A stretch of 64,000 nucleotides of DNA, taken from assembly GCF_900635955.1 (NCBI RefSeq), contig NZ_LR134201.1, positions 1,240,001 through 1,304,000 on the forward strand. The letters are read 5' to 3'. A program made the translations under genes and the position numbers. The notes under the pieces were generated by a model that was given only the letters and a program-made list of their open reading frames with translations, was not told where the DNA came from and ran no database searches. Origin of the DNA: Cedecea lapagei (GTDB taxonomy: Bacteria > Pseudomonadota > Gammaproteobacteria > Enterobacterales > Enterobacteriaceae). How positions within the stretch are numbered: position 1 is the first letter of the stretch; each line of letters starts with the position of its first letter. Positions 33,619 through 42,635 of this stretch are shown one piece after another.

Positions 33619-35619
33619 TTACTTCACCGCTTTTCCTTTCAATAACTTTCTCACCCAAAGCCGGTTAGGGTTCAGCGCCGCGAGCGTGACGGCATCCATT
33701 GGAATCGGCTCTTCGCTCATTTGTGCAGCCAGAATCTCTGACGCCAGCGGCGCGCTGCAAAGTCCTCGCGATCCCAGCGCACCCAGCATATAAAGGTTGT
33801 TGTACACCGGAGACGGCGGTGCATTTTCACGATCTCCTGCCAGCCCGGCGTACTGCTCAAGCGTGGCCTCATAATCCGGGACACAGCCTACCATTGGAAG
33901 GTGATCGCGTGATGCGCAGCGCACGCCGCAGCGGGCTTCGTTCGCTGACACGTCCACTTCTTTTGCCCATTCGGCGTTCGGTAAACAGTCGAGCAGCCGC
34001 TGGCGATTATGCTGCTGGTCTTCTTCGTTCCAGGCCATTTCATCCCGGCCACGATGATAGCTGGCGCCGATGCAATGCTGCTGGTTTTGCGGATTCACCG
34101 GCGTCAGGTAGCCGTCGTAGCACAGCACCTGGCGGAGCTGACTTAAGCCCGGCGTGGTAGGAATATGGCTGACCTGGCCGCCCACGGAATACACCGGCAG
34201 GCTTTGCGTTTGTGTAAACCGGCTGACTTGATGGCCGTTGGCCAGCACGACGGCGCTGTGATGGGCCGCCTCCTGCTGAGCTAAATCTATCTTCCAGCCG
34301 CCATTCTCTGCCGTTAAGTCGGTCACCCGGTGTCCATAATGAATCTTCAACCCTTGCTGTTCGGCCAGCGCCAGAGCGCCGGCGGTAAGCTGTGCCGGGT
34401 AGAGCCAGCCGCCCAGCGGATAGCTGATGCCACCGCACCGCGTGTCCACGCCACAGGTTTCCGCTACCGTTTCAGCATCGACGGCCTTCGCCAGTAAGTC
34501 TGGCAAACCCAGGCCGAGCATCTGTTCGATTTTATGGGCGCTTTTGTCATCCCAGGCGAGCTGGGTAACGCCGCACCAGTCATGGTCAAACGCTATCGGA
34601 AGGGCGTCGTACAGGCGGCGGGCAAAGGTGAATGCCGCCGGGAAAAAGGTGGTTAACGCCGCATCATGCGCGGTGAGCAGCGGGTAAAGTGCCCCCTGGC
34701 GGTTGCCGGATGCGCCCTGGGCTGGGGCTTCATCTTCGCAATACAGAGTGACCTTCCAGCCTCGACGCAGCAGCGCCAGGGCGAGCAGGGCGCTGGCAAT
34801 GCCGCCGCCAACAATAGCGGTTTCGCGTTCAGGCGTGCCGGGACGGGCGTACCACGGCGCGCGGGCCGGAGTTTTTACCGGCTCCTGCAGCGACCCGACA
34901 AGCATCTCACGTTTGCGGCCAAACCCTTTGCTGCGCGTGACGGTGAAGCCCGCCTCAATCAGCCCACGGCGTACAAAGCCTGCGGAGGTAAAGGTCGCCA
35001 GCGTGCTGCCGGGGCGAGCCATGCGAACCATCGTCTGGAACAGCTGCGGCGTCCACATATCCGGGTTTTTAGAGGGCGCGAAACCGTCAAGGAACCAGGC
35101 ATCTACCTGCCCGTCCAGCGTGTCATCCAACTGAGATATCAGCTCGTTAATATCGCCAAACCAGAGATCCAGCGTCACGCGCCCGCCGTTCAGCAGCAGG
35201 CGGTGGCAGCCGGGCACGGGCTGCGGCCACTGTTGCTGAAGTTCGGCGGCAAAGCGGCCGAGTTCAGGCCAGTGCTGATGGGCCAGCGCCAGGTCGGGGG
35301 CGGTGAGGGGGAATTTTTCAAAACTGATAAAATGCAGCCGTTTTAAGCAGGCATCCTCACGTTTCACATAAAATTCATCGAACGCCTGCCATAAAGTCAA
35401 AAAGTTAAGGCCGGTGCCAAAACCACTTTCCGCGACCACAAAGAGCGGTCTTTCGTGGGTTGCAAAGCGTTCAGGGAGATGGTTTCCGCCGAGGAACACG
35501 TAACGCGTCTCTTCCAGTCCGTTATCGTTAGAGAAGTAAACGTCGTCAAAATCTCGGGATACAGGTGTACCTTCTTCGTTAAAACCGAGGTTGGCGGATT
35601 GTATAGGGGAATGTTTCAC
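33619..35619 (-). CDS. mnmC: MnmC, bifunctional tRNA mnm5s2U34 methyltransferase/oxidoreductase
   Basis: 666 residues from the GTG at 35619, which gives the E. coli-like N-terminus (MKHSPIQSANLGFNEEG). The frame continues 20 codons further, including an ATG at 35655, without similarity. The N-terminal domain is a SAM methyltransferase (VVAESGFGTGLNFLTLW). The C-terminal domain is an FAD oxidoreductase (ETAIVGGGIASALLALALLRRG) that removes the carboxymethyl group. Together they finish mnm5s2U at the wobble position of tRNAs for Lys, Glu and Gln. It is divergent from fabB. Confidence 0.96.
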   Translation of the reverse strand: MKHSPIQSANLGFNEEGTPVSRDFDDVYFSNDNGLEETRYVFLGGNHLPERFATHERPLFVVAESGFGTGLNFLTLWQAFDEFYVKREDACLKRLHFISFEKFPLTAPDLALAHQHWPELGRFAAELQQQWPQPVPGCHRLLLNGGRVTLDLWFGDINELISQLDDTLDGQVDAWFLDGFAPSKNPDMWTPQLFQTMVRMARPGSTLATFTSAGFVRRGLIEAGFTVTRSKGFGRKREMLVGSLQEPVKTPARAPWYARPGTPERETAIVGGGIASALLALALLRRGWKVTLYCEDEAPAQGASGNRQGALYPLLTAHDAALTTFFPAAFTFARRLYDALPIAFDHDWCGVTQLAWDDKSAHKIEQMLGLGLPDLLAKAVDAETVAETCGVDTRCGGISYPLGGWLYPAQLTAGALALAEQQGLKIHYGHRVTDLTAENGGWKIDLAQQEAAHHSAVVLANGHQVSRFTQTQSLPVYSVGGQVSHIPTTPGLSQLRQVLCYDGYLTPVNPQNQQHCIGASYHRGRDEMAWNEEDQQHNRQRLLDCLPNAEWAKEVDVSANEARCGVRCASRDHLPMVGCVPDYEATLEQYAGLAGDRENAPPSPVYNNLYMLGALGSRGLCSAPLASEILAAQMSEEPIPMDAVTLAALNPNRLWVRKLLKGKAVK

Positions 35620-35694
35620 GTAAGTTGCTCGTCTGACAGGCAGTGGCTCGATCATAACGGTGTGAGCGGAGCGGCGCAAATTTCCGCATAATTT

Positions 35695-35730
35695 GGCTGA
35701 TCGGACTTGTTCGGCTTACAACTGTACGCT
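35695..35730. promoter_or_regulatory. FadR-like and FabR-like operators upstream of fabB
   Basis: CTGATCGGACTTGTTC at 35697-35712 resembles the activating FadR site of E. coli fabB. The adjacent imperfect palindrome GGCTTACAACTGTACGCT at 35713-35730 resembles the FabR site. They lie 48-83 bases before the fabB ATG. In E. coli FadR activates and FabR represses this gene. Confidence 0.65.
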
Positions 35731-35777
35731 ATTGTGCCACACGAAATCCTACATAGTGCAGTGAACGAGGTATTTGA

Positions 35778-36995
35778 ATGAAACGTGCAGTGATTACTGG
35801 CCTGGGCATTGTTTCCAGCATTGGTAATAACCAGCAGGAAGTCCTGGCATCTCTGCGAGAAGGACGCTCCGGGATCACTTTCTCGGAAGAGTTTAAAGAA
35901 GCGGGAATGCGCAGCCACATCTGGGGTAACGTCAAGCTGGATACTACCGGTTTGATTGACCGTAAAGTGGTTCGTTTCATGAACGATGCCTCTATCTATG
36001 CCTATCTTTCCATGCGTGAAGCGATTGCTGATGCTGGTCTGAGTGAAGAGCTTTACCAGAATAACCCGCGCGTTGGCCTGATCGCCGGCTCCGGCGGCTC
36101 TTCTAAAGCGCAGGTTTTCGGTGCTGACGCGATGCGTAGCCCGCGTGGCCTGAAAGCGGTAGGTCCTTACGTTGTGACCAAAGCGATGGGCTCTGCGGTT
36201 TCCGCCTGCCTCGCAACGCCGTTCAAAATCCACGGCGTAAACTACTCCATCAGCTCCGCCTGTGCGACTTCTGCGCACTGCATCGGTAACGCGGTTGAGC
36301 AGATCCAGTTGGGCAAACAGGACATCGTTTTTGCTGGCGGCGGCGAAGAGCTGGGCTGGGAAATGGCCTGTGAGTTTGATGCGATGGGCGCGCTGTCCAC
36401 CAAATACAACGAAACCCCGGATAAAGCTTCCCGCACCTATGACGCAAACCGTGACGGTTTCGTTATCGCTGGCGGCGGCGGTATGGTGGTGGTAGAAGAG
36501 CTGGAACATGCACTTGCACGTGGCGCGCATATCTACGCTGAAATCGTTGGCTACGGCGCAACGTCCGATGGCGCAGACATGGTTGCTCCATCAGGCGAAG
36601 GCGCGGTGCGCTGCATGAAGATGGCGATGCACGGCGTTGATACCCCAATCGACTACCTGAACTCCCACGGTACCTCTACTCCGGTAGGCGACGTGAAAGA
36701 GCTGGGTGCGATTCGTGAAGTGTTCGCTGACCGCAGCCCGGCTATCTCCGCGACCAAAGCTATGACCGGCCACTCTCTGGGTGCGGCAGGCGTGCAGGAA
36801 GCCATCTATTCTCTGCTGATGCTGGAACACGGCTTTATCGCGCCAAGCATTAACGTGGAAGAGCTGGACGAGCAGGCTGCCGGCCTGAACATCGTCACTA
36901 AAGCCACCGATGCGACGCTGACCACCGTGATGTCCAACAGCTTCGGCTTCGGCGGCACCAACGCCACGCTGGTGATGCGCAAGCTTAACGCTTAA
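35778..36995 (+). CDS. fabB: FabB, 3-oxoacyl-ACP synthase I
   Basis: 405 residues. The condensing-enzyme triad is visible: C162 in SSACATSAH, H297 in NSHGTSTPVGD and H332 in KAMTGHSLGAAG, with the glycine-rich end NSFGFGGTNATLV. It elongates acyl-ACP chains and is required for unsaturated fatty acid synthesis. Codon use is strongly biased compared with neighbours, as expected of a highly expressed gene. A GAACGAGG ribosome binding site precedes the ATG. Confidence 0.97.
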   Translation: MKRAVITGLGIVSSIGNNQQEVLASLREGRSGITFSEEFKEAGMRSHIWGNVKLDTTGLIDRKVVRFMNDASIYAYLSMREAIADAGLSEELYQNNPRVGLIAGSGGSSKAQVFGADAMRSPRGLKAVGPYVVTKAMGSAVSACLATPFKIHGVNYSISSACATSAHCIGNAVEQIQLGKQDIVFAGGGEELGWEMACEFDAMGALSTKYNETPDKASRTYDANRDGFVIAGGGGMVVVEELEHALARGAHIYAEIVGYGATSDGADMVAPSGEGAVRCMKMAMHGVDTPIDYLNSHGTSTPVGDVKELGAIREVFADRSPAISATKAMTGHSLGAAGVQEAIYSLLMLEHGFIAPSINVEELDEQAAGLNIVTKATDATLTTVMSNSFGFGGTNATLVMRKLNA

Positions 36996-37012
36996 TGACC
37001 ATAATGATTCAG

Positions 37013-37043
37013 AATGGGGTGCCTGCGGGTGCCCCATTTTTTT
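37013..37043 (+). terminator. Rho-independent terminator after fabB
   Basis: Stem AATGGGG/CCCCATT with a 12-base loop, followed by a run of seven T residues, starting 18 bases after the fabB stop. Confidence 0.85.
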
Positions 37044-37098
37044 GCCCATTGTTCAGCATTGACAGCCGGTTAACCGGGAGGCACTATGCATTTCCCTC

Positions 37099-37117
37099 CA
37101 TTATCGTTTTGATAATG
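37099..37117. promoter_or_regulatory. Palindrome in the yfcJ promoter region
   Basis: CATTATC-GTTTT-GATAATG is a perfect seven-base inverted repeat about 100 bases before yfcJ. It could be an operator for an unidentified regulator; no known consensus was recognised. Confidence 0.35.
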
Positions 37118-37161
37118 CGTAAGCGTTTAACGTTAACCAACGCACCCTGTATCTGAACACT

Positions 37162-37199
37162 CAGAGGCAAGGGCGCGGGTTAAGTAGCGCCTTGCTCTG
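37162..37199 (+). promoter_or_regulatory. Strong hairpin in the leader of yfcJ
   Basis: CAGAGGCAAGGGCGC and GCGCCTTGCTCTG can pair over about 13 base pairs with two single-base bulges and a loop of about 10. It ends 19 bases before the yfcJ ATG. No T tract follows, so it looks like a cis-acting mRNA structure or a weak attenuator rather than a simple terminator. Confidence 0.45.
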
Positions 37200-37218
37200 A
37201 ATTTATGGAGTAAGCAGT

Positions 37219-38400
37219 ATGTCTTCGGTATCTGATACCTCCCTTAAAACGTCGAAATCGGCAAATACTTCGCTTTTCAGAATTACCTTTGCGGTATTTC
37301 TTACCTATATGACGGTTGGCCTGCCGCTGCCCGTGATCCCGCTTTTTGTTCACCAGCAGCTTGGCTACGGCAACATGATGGTTGGCGTGGCGGTGGGCAT
37401 TCAGTTTCTTGCCACCGTTCTAACCCGAGGCTACGCCGGGCGGCTGGCCGACCAGATGGGGGCCAAACGCTCCGTCCTGCAGGGAATGTTTGCCTGCGGG
37501 CTGGCGGGTGTTGCCTATCTCTTCGCCGCATTACTGCCGGTCGAGCCGGCGGTAAAGTTTGGCCTGCTGATTGTGGGGCGGCTGATTCTTGGCTTTGGTG
37601 AAAGCCAGCTGTTGACCGGGAACCTGACCTGGGGATTAGGGCTGGTTGGCCCCGGACGTTCCGGCAAGGTGATGTCCTGGAATGGCATGGCGATTTACGG
37701 CGCGCTGGCCGCCGGGGCGCCGCTTGGCCTGATGCTCAACGGCCAGTGGGGTTTTGTTGCGCTGGGCGTGACGACCCTTGCTCTGCCGCTGATTGGCCTG
37801 CTGTTTAACGGCACCGTCAAACCAGTGCCTGCCCATAAAGGCGAGCGGCCTTCGCTGTTTACCGTCGTTGGGCTTATCTGGCAGCCGGGGCTGGGGCTGG
37901 CGCTGCAGGGCGTAGGTTTTGCGGTTATCGGCACCTTTGTTTCGCTCTATTTTGCCGCGAACGGCTGGGCGCATGCGGGCTTCACGTTAACGGCATTCGG
38001 CGGCGCGTTTGTTCTGGTGCGCGTGCTGTTCGGCTGGATGCCCGACCGCTACGGCGGCGTGCGCGTGGCGCTGTTTTCTCTTGCCGTTGAAACGGTTGGG
38101 TTGCTGCTGCTTTGGCACGCGCCTGGCGCCTGGACTGCGTTACTGGGCGCTGCGCTGACGGGCTGCGGCTGCTCGCTGATCTTTCCGGCGCTTGGCGTTG
38201 AGGTGGTTAAGCGCGTTCCACCTCAGGTTCGCGGCACCGCGCTGGGCGGCTATGCGGCATTCCAGGATATTTCATACGGCGTTACCGGGCCGCTTACCGG
38301 CATTCTGGCTACTTCCATGGGGTATTCGTCGGTGTTTATGGCGGGGGCAATTTCTGCGCTGCTGGGGATTGTCGTAACGCTGGTGGCGTTCAGAAAGTAG
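37219..38400 (+). CDS. yfcJ: YfcJ, MFS efflux transporter (UPF0226)
   Basis: 393 residues with 12 predicted membrane helices, following E. coli YfcJ over its whole length: FAVFLTYMTVGLPLPVIPLF, the motif A-like loop RLADQMGAKR, and LGGYAAFQDISYGVTGPL. MFS proteins of this group are proton-coupled exporters of sugars or drugs; the natural substrate is unknown. GGAG precedes the ATG. The leader contains a strong hairpin, suggesting post-transcriptional control. Confidence 0.93.
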   Translation: MSSVSDTSLKTSKSANTSLFRITFAVFLTYMTVGLPLPVIPLFVHQQLGYGNMMVGVAVGIQFLATVLTRGYAGRLADQMGAKRSVLQGMFACGLAGVAYLFAALLPVEPAVKFGLLIVGRLILGFGESQLLTGNLTWGLGLVGPGRSGKVMSWNGMAIYGALAAGAPLGLMLNGQWGFVALGVTTLALPLIGLLFNGTVKPVPAHKGERPSLFTVVGLIWQPGLGLALQGVGFAVIGTFVSLYFAANGWAHAGFTLTAFGGAFVLVRVLFGWMPDRYGGVRVALFSLAVETVGLLLLWHAPGAWTALLGAALTGCGCSLIFPALGVEVVKRVPPQVRGTALGGYAAFQDISYGVTGPLTGILATSMGYSSVFMAGAISALLGIVVTLVAFRK

Positions 38401-38420
38401 TTTTGCTTGTTGCCCATTTT

Positions 38421-38450
38421 CCCCCTCTCCTTTTGGGAGAGGGGTGAGGA
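38421..38450. repeat. Palindromic interspersed repeat, copy 3 (yfcJ/flk)
   Basis: CCCCCTCTCC-TTTT-GGGAGAGGGGTGAGG, again in a junction of convergent genes. Confidence 0.7.
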
Positions 38451-38456
38451 AGGGAT

Positions 38457-39461
38457 CTAGATCACCAGCCAGAGCAAAATCATCACCACGAGCAGAGCAA
38501 TCAGCGCCAGACCGGGCCTCGCGCTCAGCGCTTTTATCGGTTCGACAATCGCGCTGAACATCGGGTTGTAGATTGGCTGGATATCCCGCACTTCCGCCGC
38601 GCCCGGCTGGCGTTCTGCACGCTTTAAAAATACCTGGTTAAGAATGTCCTGAACCTGGGCAGTCGTCAGCACGGTTTGTGGCGTAGCCTGGAAGCGCTGC
38701 TGGCTGTAATCCACCATCTCTTTCCACTCCTGCGGCTCAAGCGGCTGCTTGAGTGCGGCCTGAACGCTGTGCAGCGTCGGCGCAGGCTGCTGGCTAAGGG
38801 TTTGTCTTGCCTGTAGCCAGGTGGTCAGCAAAGCAAAATGCTTAGCCGGAATTAATTCGCCGGTTTTCACGCCCGAAAGTTCAAGCATCGACTGCCAGAT
38901 TTGTTTGCCGGGTTCGCCCGTCGCCGCTGCCAGTTTGGTGACAAGCTGGTTCAGGCTGTTGTGTTCGGCCGGCAGGAGAGGGCGGTCGGTGGCCGGGCGC
39001 TGTTGCGGCTGAGGAATCGCAAGCTCGTTGTTTTGCAGCAGCGTCAGCACGGTTTTTAGCTGATCCTGCGTCAGCTGGCTCAGCGCCGTCTGGCCAAACT
39101 GCTGGCGAATAAAGTCGCTCACCGCCTGGCGGTTATTACCCTGCGGCAGCAAATCGCTCAGCTGCTGAATAATCTGGCGCGTCGCCAGCGTGTTTTGTGC
39201 GCTGGTAAGGCGTTGATTGAGGTTTTGCTCGGCGGCAGGGAAATGGCGAGACAGCAGCGGGGCATCGTTTTTCAGCCCCAGATCGTGTTTAAGGCCGGCC
39301 CAAACCTCGGCGCTCTGCTGCTGGCTTAGCGCAATGATCCGGGTGATCAATCGCTCCAGCACGGTACGTTGCTGGGTGGAAAGCGGCTGTTCGCCGGCGG
39401 CAGAAGGTGCGGAGGGAGGTTCCCCCGGAGGACGCGGCGTGGCGCCCTGAATGGGTTGCAT
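38457..39461 (-). CDS. flk: Flk, flagellar hook-length/secretion checkpoint membrane protein
   Basis: 334 residues; a proline/glutamine-rich soluble domain is followed by a single C-terminal membrane helix (about 315-333, LALIALLVVMILLWLVI), the tail-anchored topology of Flk. The blocks DRPLLPAEHNSLNQLVTKLAAATGEP and QIWQSMLELSGVK match E. coli Flk closely. In Salmonella Flk prevents premature secretion of FlgM during assembly of the rings. It is divergent from pdxB. Confidence 0.93.
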   Translation of the reverse strand: MQPIQGATPRPPGEPPSAPSAAGEQPLSTQQRTVLERLITRIIALSQQQSAEVWAGLKHDLGLKNDAPLLSRHFPAAEQNLNQRLTSAQNTLATRQIIQQLSDLLPQGNNRQAVSDFIRQQFGQTALSQLTQDQLKTVLTLLQNNELAIPQPQQRPATDRPLLPAEHNSLNQLVTKLAAATGEPGKQIWQSMLELSGVKTGELIPAKHFALLTTWLQARQTLSQQPAPTLHSVQAALKQPLEPQEWKEMVDYSQQRFQATPQTVLTTAQVQDILNQVFLKRAERQPGAAEVRDIQPIYNPMFSAIVEPIKALSARPGLALIALLVVMILLWLVI

Positions 39462-39575
39462 TATTAAATGATCCTTAAGTACGACAAAACATTCGCGAGT
39501 AGTTCGTTATGCCCGGACGTCAGATTATGGCACACTATCCGGCCTTATCTCGACGATTAACAGACAGGTACTCAG

Positions 39576-40712
39576 GTGAAAATCCTCGTTGATGAAAATA
39601 TGCCCTATGCCCGCGAGCTTTTCAGCCGCCTGGGTGAGGTTATTGCCGTGCCGGGGCGTCCGATTCCGGTGGATGCGTTAACGGATGCTGACGCGTTGAT
39701 GGTGCGTTCGGTCACGAAAGTGAATGCCGAACTGCTGGACGGTAAAGGGATTAAATTTGTCGGGACGGCAACGGCCGGAACCGATCACGTTGATGAAGCG
39801 TATTTGCAAAGCGCCGGGGTAGCTTTCTCTGCCGCCCCAGGGTGTAACGCGATTGCCGTTGTTGAGTATGTTTTCTCGTCCTTATTAATTCTGGCAGAAC
39901 GCGACGGCTTTGAGCTGAAAGATCGTACTGTCGGTATTGTCGGCGTCGGTAACGTCGGTTCCCGCCTGCAGGCTCGTCTGGAAGCCTGGGGCGTACGCAC
40001 TCTGCTGTGCGATCCGCCGCGTGCCGATCGCGGCGACGAGGGCGATTTTGTGGCGCTGGAAGCGCTGGTACAGGATGCCGATATCATTACCTTCCATACG
40101 CCGCTGTTTAAATCCGGTGAGTATAAAACGCTGCACCTTGCCGACGAGGCGCTGATTAGCCGCCTCAAGCCTGGCGCTATTCTGATTAATGCCTGTCGTG
40201 GACCTGTCGTAGACAACGCCGCGCTGCTGAAGTGCCTAAAGGCCGGGCAGAAGCTGAACGTCGTGCTGGACGTCTGGGAGCCGGAGCCGGACCTCAACGT
40301 CGAACTGCTGGACAAGGTGGATATCGGCACCGCGCACATTGCGGGCTATACGCTTGAGGGCAAGGCCCGCGGAACCACGCAGGTGTTTGAAGCCTTTAGC
40401 CATTTCATCGGTCAGTCTCAGCAGGTAGCGCTGGATTCGCTGCTGCCCGCGCCGGAGTTCGGCCGTATTACGCTGGCGGGTCCGCTCGATCAGCCAACGC
40501 TCAAAAGACTGGTTCATCTGGTGTATGATGTGCGCCGCGACGACGCCCCACTGCGTAAGGTAGCCGGTCAGCCTGGCGAATTCGACAAGCTGCGTAAAAA
40601 CTACCTGGAGCGCCGCGAGTGGTCATCGCTTTACGTACAGTGCGATGACGCTGCTGCAGCAAACATGCTGCAAAAGCTTGGTTTTAGTGCGATTCATCAT
40701 CCGCTGAGCTAG
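39576..40712 (+). CDS. pdxB: PdxB, erythronate-4-phosphate dehydrogenase
   Basis: 378 residues from a GTG start, equal to E. coli PdxB. It is a D-2-hydroxyacid dehydrogenase with the NAD-binding motif GIVGVGNVGSRLQARLEAWG, catalytic Arg in NACRGPVVDN, and His in GTAHIAGYTLEGKARGTTQ. The extra C-terminal dimerisation domain is characteristic. It oxidises 4-phosphoerythronate in the DXP-dependent pyridoxal phosphate pathway. The usg-truA-dedA genes follow in the same direction. Confidence 0.97.
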   Translation: MKILVDENMPYARELFSRLGEVIAVPGRPIPVDALTDADALMVRSVTKVNAELLDGKGIKFVGTATAGTDHVDEAYLQSAGVAFSAAPGCNAIAVVEYVFSSLLILAERDGFELKDRTVGIVGVGNVGSRLQARLEAWGVRTLLCDPPRADRGDEGDFVALEALVQDADIITFHTPLFKSGEYKTLHLADEALISRLKPGAILINACRGPVVDNAALLKCLKAGQKLNVVLDVWEPEPDLNVELLDKVDIGTAHIAGYTLEGKARGTTQVFEAFSHFIGQSQQVALDSLLPAPEFGRITLAGPLDQPTLKRLVHLVYDVRRDDAPLRKVAGQPGEFDKLRKNYLERREWSSLYVQCDDAAAANMLQKLGFSAIHHPLS

Positions 40713-40781
40713 CTTTTATCTTCTGGCTCCCTGAGGCGGCGTCTCGGGGAGCGTCTGTTCTATTTTCTGGAGTAAACCAAC

Positions 40782-41795
40782 ATGTCTGAAGGCTGGAATA
40801 TTGCCATTTTAGGCGCCACCGGTGCCGTGGGCTCAGCTTTGTTTGAACTGCTTGCTGAACGTCAGTTCCCGGTTGGTGAATTGTATGCCCTGGCGCGAAG
40901 CGAGAGCGCCGGTGAAAACCTGCGTTATGAAGGCAAAACCATTATGGTGCAGGATGCGGCAGAGTTCGACTGGACTCAGGCCCAGCTGGCTTTCTTCGTT
41001 GCGGGCGTTGAAGCCTCAGCACGCTATGTGGAAGAAGCCACCAACGCCGGCTGCCTGGTTATCGACTCCAGCGGCCTGTTTTCCATGGAGCCGGACGTGC
41101 CGCTGGTGGTGCCGGACGTGAACCCGTTTGTGCTGAGCGATTACCGCAACCGTAACCTGGTTGCCGTGGCGGATAGCCTGACCAGCCAACTGCTGAGCGC
41201 CTTAAAACCGCTTATCGAGCAGGGCGGTCTGTCGCGTATTCAGGTGACCAGCCTGCTGTCTGCCTCCGCGCGCGGTAAAGTCGCCGTAGACGCGTTGGCC
41301 GGCCAGAGCGCACGCCTGTTGAACGGTATTCCTGTTGATGAAGAGGATCTGTTTGGCCGCCAGCTGGCGTTCAACATGCTGCCGCTGGTGCCTGACGCCG
41401 AAGGCAGCGTGCGCGAAGAGCGGCGCCTGGTCAATGAAGCGCGTAAAGTGCTGCAGGACGACGGCCTGATGATCTCCGCAAGTCTCGTGCAGTCGCCGGT
41501 GTTCTACGGCCACGCGCAAATTGTCAACTTTGAAGCGCTGCGCCCGCTGGCGGCAGAAGAAGCACGCGATGCGTTCGCCCAGGCTGAAGATATCGAACTG
41601 TCTGAAGAGGGCGAATTCCCGACTCAGGTTGCGGATGCGTCCGGCAGCGGCCATCTTTCTATTGGCTGTGTGCACAACGATTACGGGATGCCGGAGCAGA
41701 TTCAGTTCTGGTCCGTTGCCGATAACGTTCGCTTTGGCGGCGCGCTGATGGCGATAAAAACCGCTGAGAAGCTGGTGCAGGAGTATATGTACTGA
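40782..41795 (+). CDS. usg: Usg, aspartate-semialdehyde dehydrogenase homologue
   Basis: 337 residues with the Rossmann start NIAILGATGAVGSALFELLAERQFP. It aligns with aspartate-semialdehyde dehydrogenases, but at the position of the catalytic cysteine (GNCT in Asd) the sequence reads ADSLTSQLL, so enzymatic activity of that type is unlikely. Its function is unknown. It overlaps the truA start by one base (TGATG). GGAG lies before the ATG. Confidence 0.93.
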   Translation: MSEGWNIAILGATGAVGSALFELLAERQFPVGELYALARSESAGENLRYEGKTIMVQDAAEFDWTQAQLAFFVAGVEASARYVEEATNAGCLVIDSSGLFSMEPDVPLVVPDVNPFVLSDYRNRNLVAVADSLTSQLLSALKPLIEQGGLSRIQVTSLLSASARGKVAVDALAGQSARLLNGIPVDEEDLFGRQLAFNMLPLVPDAEGSVREERRLVNEARKVLQDDGLMISASLVQSPVFYGHAQIVNFEALRPLAAEEARDAFAQAEDIELSEEGEFPTQVADASGSGHLSIGCVHNDYGMPEQIQFWSVADNVRFGGALMAIKTAEKLVQEYMY

Positions 41796-42610
41796 TGTCC
41801 GAAGTGCTCAGCGAAATTCCGCTTCATAAAATCGCGCTCGGCATTGAGTACGACGGCAGTAAATATTACGGCTGGCAACGTCAGAACGAAGTGCGTAGCG
41901 TGCAGGAAAAGCTGGAAAAAGCGCTTTCCCAGGTGGCGAATGAGCCCATTAACGTCTTTTGTGCAGGCCGCACCGATGCTGGCGTTCACGCTACCGGCCA
42001 GGTTGTGCACTTTGAAACCTCTGCCGTACGCAAGGACGCAGCCTGGACGATGGGCGTAAATACGAATTTGCCTGGTGACATCGCCGTGCGTTGGGTAAAA
42101 GATGTGCCAGCCGAATTTCATGCCCGGTTCAGCGCCACAGCTCGCCGTTATCGCTACGTGATTTATAATCATCGCCTGCGTCCGGCCGTGTTACAGCAAG
42201 GAGTAACCCATTTTCACCTGCCTCTGGATGCGGACAGAATGCACCGCGCCGCGCAGAGTCTGCTGGGAGAAAATGATTTTACTTCGTTTCGTGCTGTGCA
42301 GTGTCAGTCCCGCACCCCATGGCGCAATATGATGCACATTACGGTAAATCGCTACGGCGCATACATCGTGGTGGACATTAAGGCCAACGCTTTTGTGCAT
42401 CATATGGTGCGCAATATCGTCGGCAGTCTGATGGAAGTGGGCTGCGGTAACCAGGATGAGACCTGGATGGCTGACCTGCTGGCAATGAAGGACCGAACAA
42501 AGGCCGCGGCTACCGCAAAAGCGGAAGGGCTGTACCTGGTGTCGGTAGATTACCCCGACCGCTTTGCGCTGCCGTGTCTCCCGATGGGGCCGCTTTTTTT
42601 AGCCGACTGA
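41795..42610 (+). CDS. truA: TruA, tRNA pseudouridine synthase (positions 38-40)
   Basis: 271 residues (E. coli 270). The catalytic aspartate is D61 in CAGRTDAGVHATGQ, and the conserved RRYRYVIYNHRLRP and NAFVHHMVRNIVGSLMEVG blocks are present. It modifies uridines 38-40 in the anticodon arm of many tRNAs. The start codon overlaps the usg stop, so the two are translationally coupled. Confidence 0.97.
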   Translation: MSEVLSEIPLHKIALGIEYDGSKYYGWQRQNEVRSVQEKLEKALSQVANEPINVFCAGRTDAGVHATGQVVHFETSAVRKDAAWTMGVNTNLPGDIAVRWVKDVPAEFHARFSATARRYRYVIYNHRLRPAVLQQGVTHFHLPLDADRMHRAAQSLLGENDFTSFRAVQCQSRTPWRNMMHITVNRYGAYIVVDIKANAFVHHMVRNIVGSLMEVGCGNQDETWMADLLAMKDRTKAAATAKAEGLYLVSVDYPDRFALPCLPMGPLFLAD

Positions 42611-42635
42611 TTGCTGCTTAAAAAAGGAAACTTTG

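Noticed and set aside
34666..35346. 226-codon plus-strand frame within mnmC
   Set aside because: Antisense shadow of mnmC, with low-complexity Gln/Arg/Ala composition.
40782..41795. Usg as a functional aspartate-semialdehyde dehydrogenase
   Set aside because: The catalytic cysteine segment of Asd is not present at the expected place, as in the E. coli Usg protein.
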